Shown here: positions 25,701 through 38,866 of the stretch, piece after piece
Layout: the number at the start of each line of letters is the position of its first letter
How positions within the stretch are numbered: position 1 is the first letter of the stretch
Assembly: GCF_901933205.1 (NCBI RefSeq)
Contig: NC_044573.1
Location: forward strand, 33,390,993 to 33,454,992
Source of the DNA: Camarhynchus parvulus
Taxonomy: Eukaryota; Chordata; Aves; Passeriformes; Thraupidae
Direction of reading: 5' to 3'
Length of the DNA: 64,000 nt
Notes under the pieces: generated by a model
Told to the model about the DNA's origin: nothing
The model's database searches: none
What the model saw: only the letters and a program-made list of their open reading frames with translations
Made by a program: the position numbers and the translations under genes

Positions 25701-26494
25701 CAATTTCAGAGGAGTTGTCATCATAGCTAGAAAAGCTTCTGAACAGTAGTGTTTCTTTGTTTTTTTAAAGCCTGCCTAACCCCTGTGTCTGAAGCACTGG
25801 AAATGTGTGAGTTCAGTAGGCAACTTCAAACAATATCACACACCACTGTGAGCTCTTCTGCAATGGCCCTTCTTTTGAAAAGAGTTCCTCTTTTATTTTC
25901 TGGTTCAGATCATAATGTGGGCATATGGAAGTGTAAAGGATAATGGCCAGCAAGGTTTCTAAATTTTAGATACATAGAGAGATTTGGAGTGAAGGAATTT
26001 TGCTGAAGCTGGAAAATGGGAAATGAAATGGAGTTGTGGCTAAACCATTTTCACTAGAAACCATTAAACAATCTCAGTTTGCATGACAAGTCTTCCAATC
26101 ACCTCTTAAACGCGCTGGAAAAAATGACCAGAAGGCACATACCCATTTTTGACCTTACACGTTCTTCAGTAAATACAAGAAATGAACAATATCAGGGAGA
26201 ACCTTAAACAACTTTTATGCTTGATATCAAAATAGTAGGCTTTTTATATGGATTAGCATGCAAATGAATGTCTCCGTTGAGTCCAGAGATCCTTTTCTGT
26301 TCAGTAATTTGCTTGGGCTGGTTTGTCCCTCCAGTACTATTGCCCTGTGTCCCTCCTCCTCTTGAGAGGAGTCCGGGCAGGAATCTCCCTTTTCTCTTAT
26401 CAGATTATTGGTATTCCCATGCTTGGCATTGTACTTGTTTGTGTTTGTGGAGATGAGCCTTCAAAACACACAACCTGATGAGTAAGTTCTATAC
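19791..26494. other. Unique noncoding stretch
   Basis: No gene is supported. A slightly GC- and CpG-richer patch lies at about 19970-20120. The longest frame (151 codons, 21821-22276) begins in a lysine-rich segment and has no domain. Other frames are shorter. I see no interspersed repeat I can name. Confidence 0.5.
22665..22690. repeat. 10-bp hairpin with an alternative fold
   Basis: TCATGAATCT (22665-22674) and AGATTCATGA (22681-22690) are exact reverse complements with a 6-nt GAGACC loop. GGTCTC (22661-22666) can instead pair with that GAGACC. This gives two mutually exclusive stems. It is probably incidental. Confidence 0.7.
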
Positions 26495-26756
26495 AAAGTT
26501 TAAATCAAGGTTTCTTTTATGTGAAGGGAGGAGAAAAGTTTTAGGAAGAAATTCTTCTCTGTGAGGGTGTTGAGGCACTAGAGCAGGTTGCCCAGAGAAG
26601 CTGTGGATGCCCCATCCCTGAAAGTGTTCAAGGTCAGGCAGGACTGGGCTCTGTGCAACCTGATCTAGTGAAAGGTGTCCCTGCCCATGGCAGGGCAGCT
26701 GGAACAAGATGATCTTTAAGCTGCCTTCCAACCCAAACTATTCTGTGATTCCGTAA
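26495..26756 (+). mobile_element. CR1 LINE 3' end
   Basis: It follows the avian CR1 3' end closely: 'TTTTAGGAAGAAATTCTTCT', 'GAGGGTGTTGAGGCACTAGA', 'TTGCCCAGAGAAGCTGTGGA', 'TGCCCCATCCCTGAAAGTGT', 'TGTCCCTGCCCATGGCAGGG', 'CTGCCTTCCAACCCAAACTA' and a terminal 'TTCTGTGATTCCGT'. It is 5'-truncated at about 26495 and shows few substitutions, so it is a younger copy than the one at 3.3 kb. No intact coding remains. Confidence 0.93.
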
Positions 26757-29700
26757 AAATGGCAACTGGGTCTCCTTTTGGCACTTGGAGGAAGAGAGAT
26801 GGCACTACAGTAAAAAAATGGAAAAGCACAGTGTGAAGTGAAGGAATTGGTTTAGGGGAAGAAGAAAGTACAAAGGAGAAGTCACGCCTGGGTTTTTGCC
26901 CCGTTTTGAGGAGGAGGATATGGGTGAGGAGACAGAAGATGGCATCAACACCATACTGAATCTGCAGTGAATGTGGCACATCATGCAGAGTGAGAAACCA
27001 GGCTGGGGTCCTTTGCTTTTGATGTACATGCCTGTGTGGTTACTGTCACAAAGTGTCAGTGTAACCACTGTTTCATTCCCTGGATCAGCCCTGGATACAC
27101 CTGCCTATCAGTCCTGAGATGCTCTGCCTGTTTTCTCCCTGAGAGACAGGACAGTTTGAAGCTTGCACCTGAAAGTGAGAAGAAATATCTCTCCAAACAT
27201 AATTTATATGTCTGAGCCTGACTTCTCAGCTGAAGGCATGTTGGTATGGAAAAGCTGTTGTCACGTTGCCATGTTTTACCTTCACTAACTTTCTGGTGGT
27301 AGTATGGAAAATTACAGCAATCTAACTGTGTTAACTCATTAAAACCCAGAAAAAATGGTTCATGAGAATGACCATTTTCTAGGCTTCTGTGTTAGTGATG
27401 TGGAACATGACCCTAAAATATTGCAGAGAAAAAACTCCCCCAATTTCTAGAAACAGGAATCGGAAACATGTAGCAAGAGGAAATGTATTTTCAGCCAAAC
27501 TCCAGATAACATACAGAAAAAGAATTAAGCTTCAGAGATGGTTGCTCCACTTGCCACTGGAGAGCACAAACCATTGGTAAGGATTAGATATGGGGCTACC
27601 TAGTGCCCAGACAAAAAATATTATAGGTGAATAAAAGAATACATAATTTTTATGAAGTTCAAAAACAATAGATACCTTCTAAAACTCAGATTGATCTGAT
27701 AGAGCAGATGCTGATTAAAGCAGAATCACGACTGGCTTCTCTCAGACACAGAAACATTTAACTAGCTATACTGTAAACAATCCTCTTGCTGGCATAGTTT
27801 CCTCCCAGCATGTATTCCTGCTTGGTATAACTTCTGTAATTACAGATAAGAATTTCTGTCAACACATTAGAGTAATTTATCTGTCTGAATATTCTTCCTA
27901 ACTGATGTTTAGTGAAGCATTCATGTGCTTTCACTTAACTACTGGGTTTTGTTGCTGCATGTTTCCTGTCCCAGCTCTGCCTCATTGTCTGGTTTTCTTT
28001 TCTGTATGTTCTAGTATTCATTTACTTCTTTGTAGAGTGTGAGACATGAACATCATTTTTTCTTAGGATGTTTATTTCCAAGATCCCTTTTATTCATGTA
28101 AATATGAATAGAGAAGAATGCCTCTCCTCTTCTTTTGATAAAAATCTCAATTTCTCAGCATCCCCTTGGATAAGTATTGGTTTATTGCATCAAAAAAAGC
28201 CCTTCAGCTGTGACTTTTCCTACCACTGTCATAATTCTCTAACTAATTTCCCTACAGACTCATTTCTTTTACCTGCAGAGTCTTCCTTGTTGTCTGTACC
28301 ATCGTGATCTGCTTGCCTGCTGGACCATCCTCTGACTGTGTTAGGAAGGCAACATTACCTCCCCAGAAATATGTTACATACTCACATATACATAAAGTGT
28401 AGTGCTATGTGTACAGAACTGCTGCCTATGTGCCATTCATCTCTGAGTCTCTGCTATACATCTCTCTCTCTCTGAAGTCTTGCAGGTTCCTTTCCAGTTT
28501 CTCTGATTTTGATTTTCCCCCCTAGTTTGCTTTAAAAAAAAGCTTTCAATAGTCATGCTTTTCACTTTTAAATTTTTTCTGTAAATTCCTGAGTCTTGAC
28601 TCTCCTGTTCATGTTCTAGAGATCCTGTAATTTTTCTGATTCCTATCTGGTGTTCTCCATACTTGTTTTTTTACTGATGGTACTTTCTGTGGTCATGATT
28701 TCACCTTCAAAGTGTTGGTTGGTTATGTTTGTCTGCTTTCCTTTTGTTGCACACATTGTCAGTACAAATGACTCTGGATCCCTCTGCACTTTAACACATT
28801 ATGTTATTATCACATGATCTCAGTGGTGCAGCAAGAAGAATTTGTCTCTTATTTGGAACTTCATCTACTGAGTGCTGCCCTTCCATAACTCTAGCTCATC
28901 TGTTTCCACCTCATCTCAATTATCTTTTCTCTCTCTCCTCCTTTCTTCCTGTCTTAGCCTATGGTCGTATCTTAGCTTATGGTCTTATCTCTCTAACTAG
29001 CTTTTAATCTTGTAAATCCATTTGGGATAGAAACTGTTAGATTGTATTTATAACTCTCTTCAAATACATTGATATATAACATTTGTCATCTCTTTACTCC
29101 TGCAAAACAGCAAAGCACAACATACAGGCATGCACTGTGGCATACCTGAAGTGCAGCCACCTCCAAAATGAAACACTATGGCTATTAAACAGGCTACAAT
29201 TGCCCTGCACAAAGTAGTAGTATACATGAATGCAATGTCTAATGCCCACTTCACACCAGAGAAGGAATTTAAGTGCAAAGTATATATCTGCACACAGAGG
29301 AACTGTTAAATTCCCCAAAAGTGCCAAGAGGTACAATAGTGGCCCTGTATACACCTATTATTTGCTTTGTAGAGATAATATTTCCTGTTATTAGTTCTGG
29401 AGGGATAAAACTGTTGAACTCTAAAATGAGAACAATTGGTCTGATGAAAAGTTGCACATAGGTTTATAAGATGCAGAATTTAGATTAGCTGCAGAACATA
29501 AAGCTAGACTTTAATGATGTTTCTTCATGTGCTAATCAGCCCTGTACTGGTCATTTGAGGATACTGATGAGAGATGAAAAACAGAAGAATTAAAGAACAA
29601 TTTGGAAGAATAAAAGCATTAAGGAAGGAAACCATGTATTATTCAAGGTTTAGGTCCTGGTTCTCTGGAGTTTTACGTGTTTATAAAACTGCAGACTGAC

Positions 29701-32506
29701 TTATTTCAGTAGCCCTGAAGCTACTAAGAATGCTTAAAAATAAGCGTATATGAAAATTTTGCAGGTCCAGGGCTGATTGAAATAAAGTGTAAGCATATAA
29801 TTTTAGGATAGAAAAAAAGAGAGTTTAAAGGGTAGTCAGACATACTGAAATATATTTTGTGCATATGCATTCTACACTTCTGTCCTTGTTGGAGCTTTGA
29901 TCTCATTACCAAACAGTGAAACTTTCTTTTTATGAACACAAAAAGCAGCTGGGTTCTGCTCCAATGATTTTTACTTTTCAAACAAACACAGTGGATAGAA
30001 GATGGATGAATGGTAAGCATGATGAATTAGCTTAAAACCTGAGGACCCTGCAGGATATTTTCTTGTGAAATGAAAATATGCTTTACCTCTCCTTTTGTGG
30101 AAAGCATTTGGATACTATGACAAGATAAACTTGAAAGAGTAGGTAAGAAACAGGGGCAAGGGAACTTACAAAGCCAGGACACTGTTCCCACTGCTGTTAT
30201 TCTTAAAACATTTTCAGTCTCTCTCTATATATAGGAAAAATCATGGAGGAATGCAGTAATTTTTGACCTTTGAAAACTGTGGGACTGTCTCACACTGAAG
30301 TAAATGCTTCCATGCTTTTCCCTCAGGGAAGCTGCCCTGCAGTTTTCTTCTGGTTATTTCTGTTTTGCAGAAGGAAGGACTTCCCATTTAGAAAGGTCCA
30401 GTGTGTGGTTTCCATTTCTTCCAAGCAGCTGCCAGTGTGCCCTTGCTTAATTAATATAAAAGTAAACATTTCATCTTAGAAACACACTATTGAGACCCCA
30501 AGAAATTATTTTTATGATCAAAATTTTTATATTTGAAGAAAAGAATACTTGAAAATCTGTGGAAGCAGAGAGCACAGCTTAGATAGTCAACAGCACAGGG
30601 TTACAACAAATTCACCCAGTATAAGCATCTGATGTGTAAGCACTTGATAAACAATGAATGAAGTGAGACACAGTAAATAGAAACAGCACCTGGAGATGTG
30701 CATGCCTTAAGAATCACAAAAAAGAAACCAGTGTAGGTGATGAATTTTAACATAGCATTTTCAAATTATTGGCTTTTAAAAAAGTACTGCATTTTTGTTG
30801 ATGACGTTTTCATATTAAGAATTATATCCAATCTGAGAATACTCAGATTTTAAAAGATCACGCTCTATGTATGCATTAAGGATTCTGCTGATAAAGGACA
30901 ATTTTTTACAGTAATGATGAACTGAAACCCTGTGTCATTGAACAGGCTTACTTCTTATTGAATCTAGTAGAAACTGCAAGTTTTCAGAACCTGTTTGTGC
31001 AGCCAATCCTATGATCATATTCAGTTTTCTTTGGTCTGAACATGCAATAGTCCCCAGCGAAATCGACTGTGTAAGAATGGATGGCTGAAACAGACTGTTA
31101 AGAAAAAGTTGCAGAAGGCTCCACACAAAGCAGGCAGAAATGTCAGGACTTGGATGGAAAAGAGAAATGAGGACTGGTAGAGAAGGAATGGAAAGTATTC
31201 CAAACAGACAAAAACATGATTAAAAAGAGATTATGAGAACATAAAAGTGTGTGGGGACTGAAGCTGTAGTTCAGCCAGGATACCTGTCCTTAGAATTTAC
31301 AGTTGGAATAGGCAACCAACACTGCACAAGAAAAGTAGGAAAAAAGAAATATTGATGCAAACCCCCACTCCCCCTTCCTGCCCCCATTTGTATGTGAATA
31401 AACTGAGATTTTTGAATATGCAGGCATCATATTTGGCTTTTTTTTTTAATTTTATTTTTGGGCTGTGGCTACTGGCTGCTTCTCACATAATATCTAGTTG
31501 TCTGAGGAGCAGATCTTCACCCTCTTAGCTGTCTACTCTGCTTTCCTGACTGCTGGGACATCACTGCTTGACTTATGTTGGAGGCATGTTTTGGGATGCA
31601 TGTGTTTAGGAACATTTTAGGAATTATTCCTTCTCTAGCCACCAAGAGTCAGTATAGTAGAAAACTACAGGAAGCTATGCCAGAAAGGCCTACCCTCTAC
31701 AATTTATTAATTCTTATAGTTTAAACAAGGGAACAAGCAAAGTGTCATTGGTAGGCTTGGATTTAAGAGCCCTGAAATTTCTGAAAGTGGAGGGAGGTCT
31801 GCAGAAAACTCAGGTGAATAAGCTTGTATTTCTTCTCTAGATAAACAATCTAATGAAGATACTTTCATGCTGTGCGTCTAAAAGCTGCTTTAAAACTAGC
31901 AAGGCAGGAAATAATCTTCTTGTCCACAGTATGACACTTGTATCTACTATAGCACTAGATTGGCTGATAAAGGAAGAAAATACCTTCTTAAAACAAGATT
32001 GGGTTTATATCGAATAGTCTCATTTACATTTAAAGGACAGTTCTGTCTGAAGTGCTTTCCATCAGAAATAACAAAATCCTCACTGTTTTAATTTTGAGAC
32101 TTCTCATTCACCCTCTCAGGTGGCCTGAGGCAAAGAGATTAGGTTCTGCGAATTTTTGCTGGAAAAAGAAAAGTTTTGATTTTTGATAGTAAGTTGAGCT
32201 TCTGCATGGAGGATTTTACTGGAAATAATGTTTCTGCCCTTTGTGTTGTTGAAGTCTCAATGACGAAAAGCATTTTCTGGGCAAAGTTTCTGCCTGTTGA
32301 AGTTGAGCACACACTTCAGCCTCCATTTCCTTCATAGGAGTGAGAGCTTTGGCTGATGATGATGTGTTCCCGTTTTCTGAAGTCTTGGAGGTCTTGGGCA
32401 CAGCTCTCATCAGGTGCAAATTCTTGTAAATTCAGCCTAGTACTTGTCTAACCAAAACAAATATATTGATGGAAAACCATGCTGCTTTAAAAAAATCCTG
32501 TCACGT
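26757..32506. other. Unique AT-rich noncoding stretch
   Basis: No gene or repeat is recognised. Open frames reach 98 codons, with no domains. A pyrimidine-rich region with short TCTCTC runs lies near 28460-28475. Confidence 0.5.
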
Positions 32507-32553
32507 TATAGAATCATAGAATCATCTAGGTTGGAAAAGACCAGACAATTCTA
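32507..32553 (-). mobile_element. Very short CR1 3' terminus
   Basis: 'ATAGAATCATAGAATCATCT' followed by 'AGGTTGGAAAAGACCAG' is the reverse complement of the CR1 3' terminus with two copies of the terminal 8-bp-type repeat. Only about 47 bp are present, so reverse transcription of this insert stopped almost at once. Confidence 0.85.
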
Positions 32554-33696
32554 GGCCTTTTTATTTTGTTTTTTAACTCAAAGTTTCCTCTTTTTCTTGT
32601 GTCTGAACTTTTCCCATGGCTCCTCATTATGTTTGCTCATAGCAGTTCCTACTTGTTGAAGTTTGTGCTTTATCTCAATTGCAGAGTTATGGAAAGAACT
32701 CACCTTCTGGCTAGAAAACTGCAGATCTTGTATATTTAATCAAACAGAGAGCAGTCTAAGGCAGTGATAATAACTCACCACCTACACTTAGCAACTGAGG
32801 ATTCTCCATTTTGTGAATGTGCAATTGTCATCATAGCTGACCTACAGTGAGATGAACTCAAATGACAAGCAACAGTCATGCAAAGTAGTTTGTCTTAATG
32901 TTTGAACAAGATGGCAAAGTAAGCCTGTAAGGAGGATAACAAATGACCCATTAGGAGTTTCCAAGATGACTCTTGAGAAAGCAGTTTTCTCCCTACACTC
33001 CAGAAAGGTTTTGTTTAGAGCCAACATTTTCTTTTAGGTTTTCACACTGCCATCATTTTATCAGGTTGTCTGCTTTCCAAAGGCCTAATCTCTCAAGGTT
33101 TTGAAGTGGCTTTGAGAGTTGGAAATTGTGAGGTCATCTCAGTGTTATCAACATTTTTCAGGATTGGATACTGGATGCATAAAATGGACATTGAATCACC
33201 TGCATTCTCCTTTAAGTATTCTAGATTTCAGGAATTTTGAAGAATCGCATTCAGAAAATTAAGATCACTGTGTAAAATTTGGAAATCCTGAAGTTATTTA
33301 CGGGCATCACTGCTAAGAGTTGTGATTACTGCATATTTATTCATCAGAACTACCCTTAATATGCTTGAGAACATCAGTGTTTGAAGTTATTTGAAAAATG
33401 TGGGAAGGCATCTGGGAGACAGATGCTAGATTTAGAACTATTTGTGGTGCCAGGGGATCACAAGTATTTTAAGGGAATATCAATTAAATCTTTCATGAGT
33501 ATAATATGTGTATGTGTGACGCAGGATGCTTACCCTTTCCCCTTAGTGCACCATCAAGTATTTAGTTCTCTTATACTTAATGAGGGTGAGAAATATAAAA
33601 AGCTGAGTTGACTGCTAGGAAAACATTTCATTTAGTAGGAGCATTGCTCATGATAATTTTATTTGCTGCTAAGTCAATCCTATTCTATTCTGAAAT

Positions 33697-33741
33697 AATA
33701 ATCCCATAGAGCCATAGGTAAAATGCCTCTATGGGATTATT
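33697..33741. repeat. Perfect 15-bp inverted repeat (stem-loop)
   Basis: AATAATCCCATAGAG (33697-33711) and CTCTATGGGATTATT (33727-33741) are exact reverse complements separated by 15 nt. As RNA it would make a 45-nt stem-loop, shorter than a typical pre-microRNA. The arms look like no transposon terminus I know. Confidence 0.85.
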
Positions 33742-36700
33742 CCCCCCACCATTCTGGGGAAAAAGCCCTCATACATTTGAGTGATATATTTTATACAGAC
33801 AAATGGGTAAGATAAAGTAAATAAAAAAAGAAGGGATAAAAATAACCAAATGTGGAGCTGAAAATGTCTGTTCCCTTTAAATTAACTGCTTCACAAACTT
33901 TCAGGGCAAGGCTGCATTTGTTTAATATTTCATGATAATCAATTTTCAGCAACAGAAACACAGCAGTGGAAAAGTCTCAAAAAGTGACTGGGAATCACTG
34001 TTTGCATAGAAATCCTGGCCAAGGCAGTAGAAGTGATCTCTACAGGCTGTAAGCTATTCACTTACCTTCTGGAGCTGCTTTTATCTAAGAATGTCATTTT
34101 TGATAAATAGTGCCCATTGTATATTAAGAAAAATCTTGAGAGTTGAGGGAAATGGAAGGCAGTGAGCATCAGAGAGGACAAAAAAGAATATTGAAAAGAA
34201 ATTTTAATTGTGTTGGATTCCGTTTTTGAGACGGAAAAGAGCGGCATTATCTATCAGATAGTCGACCATCCATCATTCCTGCTCATCCACCCTCACCACT
34301 GGAACATTTGAAATGCATGGTCCAAGTGCAAAAGACACATAGCTACAAAAATGAGGGAAGTTATATATCTTTAGCTCACTGCTAAGAGTAGTTAAAACAG
34401 AAAGTTTCTTATTAGATCCAGTTAGTATTGTACTCCAGCTTTTAACTAGCCCAAATTTTATGCCTCAAAGTAGAGGTGGACTTCCGCTTCAGATACAGAA
34501 ATGTACATAAAAAAAGGTTTAGAGCTTTGCAGGTTTTAGATGTTAGTCATTGACCTTAGATTTGAAAACATGCAAGCATGCCCAACATTGCTCAGTGATT
34601 TAGTGTTAATTACAAATGTTTAAATTGCCATGCTTTAGCTTGAGATTAGTGGGAGTTCGGTCAAAGTTTCCAAATGGACAACACAGTCCTAGTATTTAAT
34701 GGTTTTTTTTTTGTTGTTGTTCAAACCCAAGATGATCTGTAGTCATGAATATATGGGAATGGGCTACTTTGTAGAGAATCACATTAGCCAGTGGTGCAAC
34801 CACTCAAGAAATATTTTAGCAGCCATTAAGACATACATTTCGTGTACTATGCTCTGATGAGGGCCAGGAACAACTGCAGATACTACTGAGTATTATAAAC
34901 AGAGAATACAGATTAGGACTATTTAGATTTGAATAACAAATCAGCACATAGAGGATGTAGAAAGAAAATGCCTTTTATTTCAAGATGCAAAATATGTAAG
35001 AACTGTGACTAGAAGATCTAATTAAACATTTGAAATGAAAGGTTGGTAAGAATACCTGAGTGGTACACCCAGTTTAAGCATTGCTCTGGTGAGTAATTAA
35101 AAACGTTGCTCTGAACTGTAGCATTTTTAATAGTCACAATGCTGCTACTGTGGCTCTGCTGATAATTGCTGCTCTGTAAAACTGTCAGACAGGAGCAGAA
35201 GTGAAAAACAAGAGAGGGAGACTCAATAGCACAGAGAAACCACTTGGAAGTCACCTGGTCAATAATCTTAAAAAAGTTGTCAGAAACAAAATTGTGATTC
35301 CTTATATTTTTAAAAGTAAAGAATGACTACAGGCATTAATTGTTCTTTGGATATAGAGAATGAGGGATTTGTTGACTGTGAAAATAAATGAGATAATTCA
35401 CTGATCAGAACTGATGCTATCCACAGTAAAGAAACTGAGCAGTGCAAATGTATTAGCATGCCTTTTATCACTGCTGTGGTACAAGCAGTACAAATATTTG
35501 GATGTCAGTCCTGGGATTGTGGTGAGGCATTGGCATCCCAACTTTTAAGTCCAAAGTTGTGTTCTTCTGGTAAAAGGTACTGATAAAATATGGAGCTTTG
35601 GAGTTCTGCTTGGGATAGACTGTTATGTTTCAGATTCTAAACTGAAAAGCAGCTAGGGTTCATTACATATTAGATATTAAATAATTAGATTGCCTTTTAT
35701 TGGCAGGCTCATAGTTATTGTTAATTTTTAACACCTGTGAGGGTTAGAGCTTTGTTTTGTTAAATAAACAGGTTAGGAGAGATCAATCAGCTCATACAGA
35801 TCATACTGGGATCAGAACTTGGGTTTTACAGGTCAATTTGTCCTGATTTTGCAGTCTCAGATAAACAAAACTGTATTAACAGTATGGGAAATTAGTACTA
35901 CTGTCCGCCACAGTATTTTTCATCCCTCTGGAAAAATTGGAAGGTCTTTTAGAACGAGCCAAGTCACACAGACACCATTAAAACATCCTCTTGAGAAAGA
36001 GGCTGGTTTGTTTTGCATTGTTATTTTCTGCTAAGTAACTAGGTACCTTGCCTCCTTATAAGAGTCGCTGCATTTTTAGATATATTGATGCTGCTTTTTC
36101 AATTAAATGATCCCAGCACTCCATCACTGCATTTCTCAGAGGTCAGGATTGACAACAGGGTGTTTTGTTGTAAGTGCTTTTCAGAAGTAGTGGAAAGGCA
36201 AAAAAAAAAAACCCCAGATGGGTTTGTTGATGGTATTAGTGCCTCTGTTTCAAGTACGAATTGTTTATAATCCATCTGTGCCACTAGTGTCAAGGAATTA
36301 TTTGTTACATAAGGACTAGTTTAAGGACATGGTATCGGGAGGTACCTGAGTGGAAAGTCAGAAGATAAAAATTTAATGGAAAAGTAAACATGACTGCTTG
36401 GGTGAACCTTTTTTTTTTCTTTTAAATTTTCTTTCAGTGGTAGTGAAAGTATGGGATTTCTTGACTTTATGGTACAGTTTTTCTGAAATTTGAACAATTC
36501 TTTTTCCCCTGATGGAAAGTAGAAAAAAATCATATCATTAAACAGAATGGCAAAATTTTCTCATCTTGCTTTTGCATAAATATGGAACAAGAGCCTTTCC
36601 TGATGTGCTAGGTATTGGTACTTGTTGAGGCCCACAGGAATGACTGTGGTCACCCTGTCAAGCAATCAGTTCCCACTGGTACAATACTGAAGTTTACTAG

Positions 36701-37309
36701 TGGTGTATAGCAAAATGTGTGAATTAATGCCTGTGAATGCCACATAATGCTTCTTAGGAACTGTTCTTACTTGTTAGCTTAAAATATCTATTTTTCTATG
36801 CTTAGGTGATAAATTTGTAATTTCAATTTTACAGGGTTGAGCTTCCCATTTTCTAGCTAACAGTGGCCTTGTGATGCTTTTTTACTGTCTATGGATGTAT
36901 TCAAAAAAATACCTTTCTCAAGAACCAGTGAGATTTCCTTTCCTAGGACTGAAGCCCTAATTATTTCCAGTCATGTCAAAGGGAATTTTGCTCAGTTATT
37001 TTTCAGCACATATTAAGATTTCTAGTTCTAAAGTGTTTCTGTTGGATCACATTAGGCTGATTAGATAGCAATTAAGCTCACTGCTCTTTTTTAGATCTGG
37101 AACCATGCTTTTTTTCTCCCTTATGCTCCTGTATTAGTGTCAGATTAATTTTCAACATTTCCTAAAGTCTGGTGGTTCATCTCAGAGTACCCTGAAGAAA
37201 ATACTGACCAATATTGACGTTGGCTATCCTACATTTCATGGACTGTCTGATGGGGCAGAGAGTGTGATGCATTATTATACATACCCTGAAAGCAAGAAGA
37301 AAATGTGCT

Positions 37310-37331
37310 GGGGGGGAAGAGGGGGGTCGGG
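37310..37331 (+). other. Candidate G-quadruplex tract
   Basis: G7 (37310-37316), AAGA, G6 (37321-37326), TC, GGG (37329-37331) supplies at least four runs of three G with short loops. This fits the intramolecular quadruplex pattern. It begins a locally GC-richer segment that runs to about 37550. Any function is speculative. Confidence 0.5.
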
Positions 37332-37564
37332 ATGACAGACGTAATTAGGTGTTCCTCTAGTTAAATTTTACAACAGCGGCTTTTCAGGCTGAGTGGGAAT
37401 TATGATAGAATTTGTTTTATTTTTAGGGCTGTGTTTTGTTCTCGGAGGGTTGGCGGTTGCATCCAACCCCTCTCCTTATTATGGGGTGCTGGGGCTAGTT
37501 GTAGCAGCGGTTGCAGGGTGTGGTTGACTGGTGAGTTTGGGGGGTTTCTTTTGTTTCCTTTTAT

Positions 37565-37607
37565 TTCCTTAAATTATCTAAACTGTAGGTTTAGATAATT
37601 TAAGGAA
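37565..37607. repeat. Perfect 19-bp hairpin with 5-nt loop
   Basis: TTCCTTAAATTATCTAAAC (37565-37583), loop TGTAG, then GTTTAGATAATTTAAGGAA (37589-37607). The arms are exact reverse complements over 19 bp. It is the longest perfect hairpin I found in the window. AT-rich palindromes form easily as cruciforms. A young inverted duplication or a small foldback element is possible, but no flanking duplication is evident. Confidence 0.9.
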
Positions 37608-38604
37608 CTTTAACTTGATGATTAAACCTACATGGCTTCTTACATGAAATGATAGAAAAAAGGCTTGCTACAGTAGTCTTGGAAAATAGAGTCAATGCTC
37701 CTGGATCTCTTGAGAACAGGGAGCGCAAGTGACCAAAGAGAGAGTTTGAGAACCCTGTGAGGGTTTGTGTAGAGGATGGAGAGTTGACTGAGGAGAGAAA
37801 ACTTGAACAGAGAGTAGCTGAGAGTCAGGCCAGCTGGGAGGGATAAAGAGCTTGAAGCTGAACACGCAACAGGCAGTAACAAAAATGTCCAGTGAGGGTG
37901 TTTTTAGATCCAGCTTATCACCATTTCCTTCTCCTTCTGAGAGGCAGAGAGAGAGAAGAACTGCAGTGCTGATTTTTGTATCATAATCACAAACACTTCT
38001 GGTTACAGCCTCTACTTCTTACAGCTCTGAGAAATGCTTCAGCCTCACTAGATGTATGGGATATTAACTGAGCATATTGGCTGGGGGCATTTCTCCTCAT
38101 TCATCTCATGATGCATAAAATAATGGGGACTTCCTTTTTCCTTGCTGGAGATCTTTCTTTTTGATGGGACATCTGGTAAGAATGATGAAAAATTGAGACT
38201 TAGTGCAACTATTCTGGGAGAGCAGAAATTTTCTAGCTGCTTTCTCAGAGTGAGCTGAGGTGTAGGTAGCCTAGCAGACCACAATGCTCGTGGGCCCTTA
38301 CAGCAGTGTGGGCCCTGTAGAATGGGAGAGACCCTGCAGGAAAGAAATCTCCTGGACTCTGTCCCTGATGCATGACTGAGGGCTGTGTCCAGACTGTACT
38401 CCAGATAATTGGTTCTTTATGTGGTTTACTGCTTAGTGCATTTAAGAACTGTGTATCCCTGATCCACTTGTGTTGAACAGACCACTGAACATCTCTTCAC
38501 TGGTAATACCTGACAGATGTCTGAACTTTGCTACTGCAATAAAACCAGAAACATGCAGAAGGGACTTCTGGGCCTCCCCTCTCAATGGCATCTATGAGAT
38601 ACTC

Positions 38605-38613
38605 TATAAAAGG
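38605..38613 (+). promoter_or_regulatory. Strong TATA-box match
   Basis: TATAAAAGG is a consensus TATA box. About 25-35 bp downstream lies 'CCAGTCTGCCAGAGAAG', followed by non-coding sequence, with a possible AATAAA-like 'GCAATAAAAC' upstream (about 38537). This could be the U3-R part of a decayed LTR or a chance match. I could not recognise the flanks as a known family. Confidence 0.3.
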
Positions 38614-38828
38614 ACCAGCTGCCAGTCTGCCAGAGAAGAAAAGCTGTAGCTTGGAGATACCACAATTAATTCCCTTTCTAACTTAGAACAAGATTGCAGA
38701 TGTATTGCAAGAAAGCCCAGACTAGAATCACTCTCAGAAGATTTGGTTGTTGGAAGGAAAGCCAGAGTGCATTGCTAGGGACAGGGAAATTTGTATTCTG
38801 TGCTTTACAGCTCCATATATCACAACAT

Positions 38829-38866
38829 AAAAAGAAAAAAAAAGAAAAAAAAGAAAAGGAAGACAG
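38829..38866 (+). repeat. A/G-rich low-complexity tract
   Basis: A run of A interrupted by single G residues (AAAGAAAAAAAAAGAAAAA type) ends in GGAAGA. It is a pure-purine low-complexity repeat of about 38 bp. Confidence 0.85.

Larger units (their letters stand above)
32554..38604. other. Unique AT-rich noncoding stretch
   Basis: No gene is supported. It contains the hairpins at 33697 and 37565 and the G-rich tract at 37310, which are listed separately. T-runs occur near 34700 and 36410. Confidence 0.5.
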
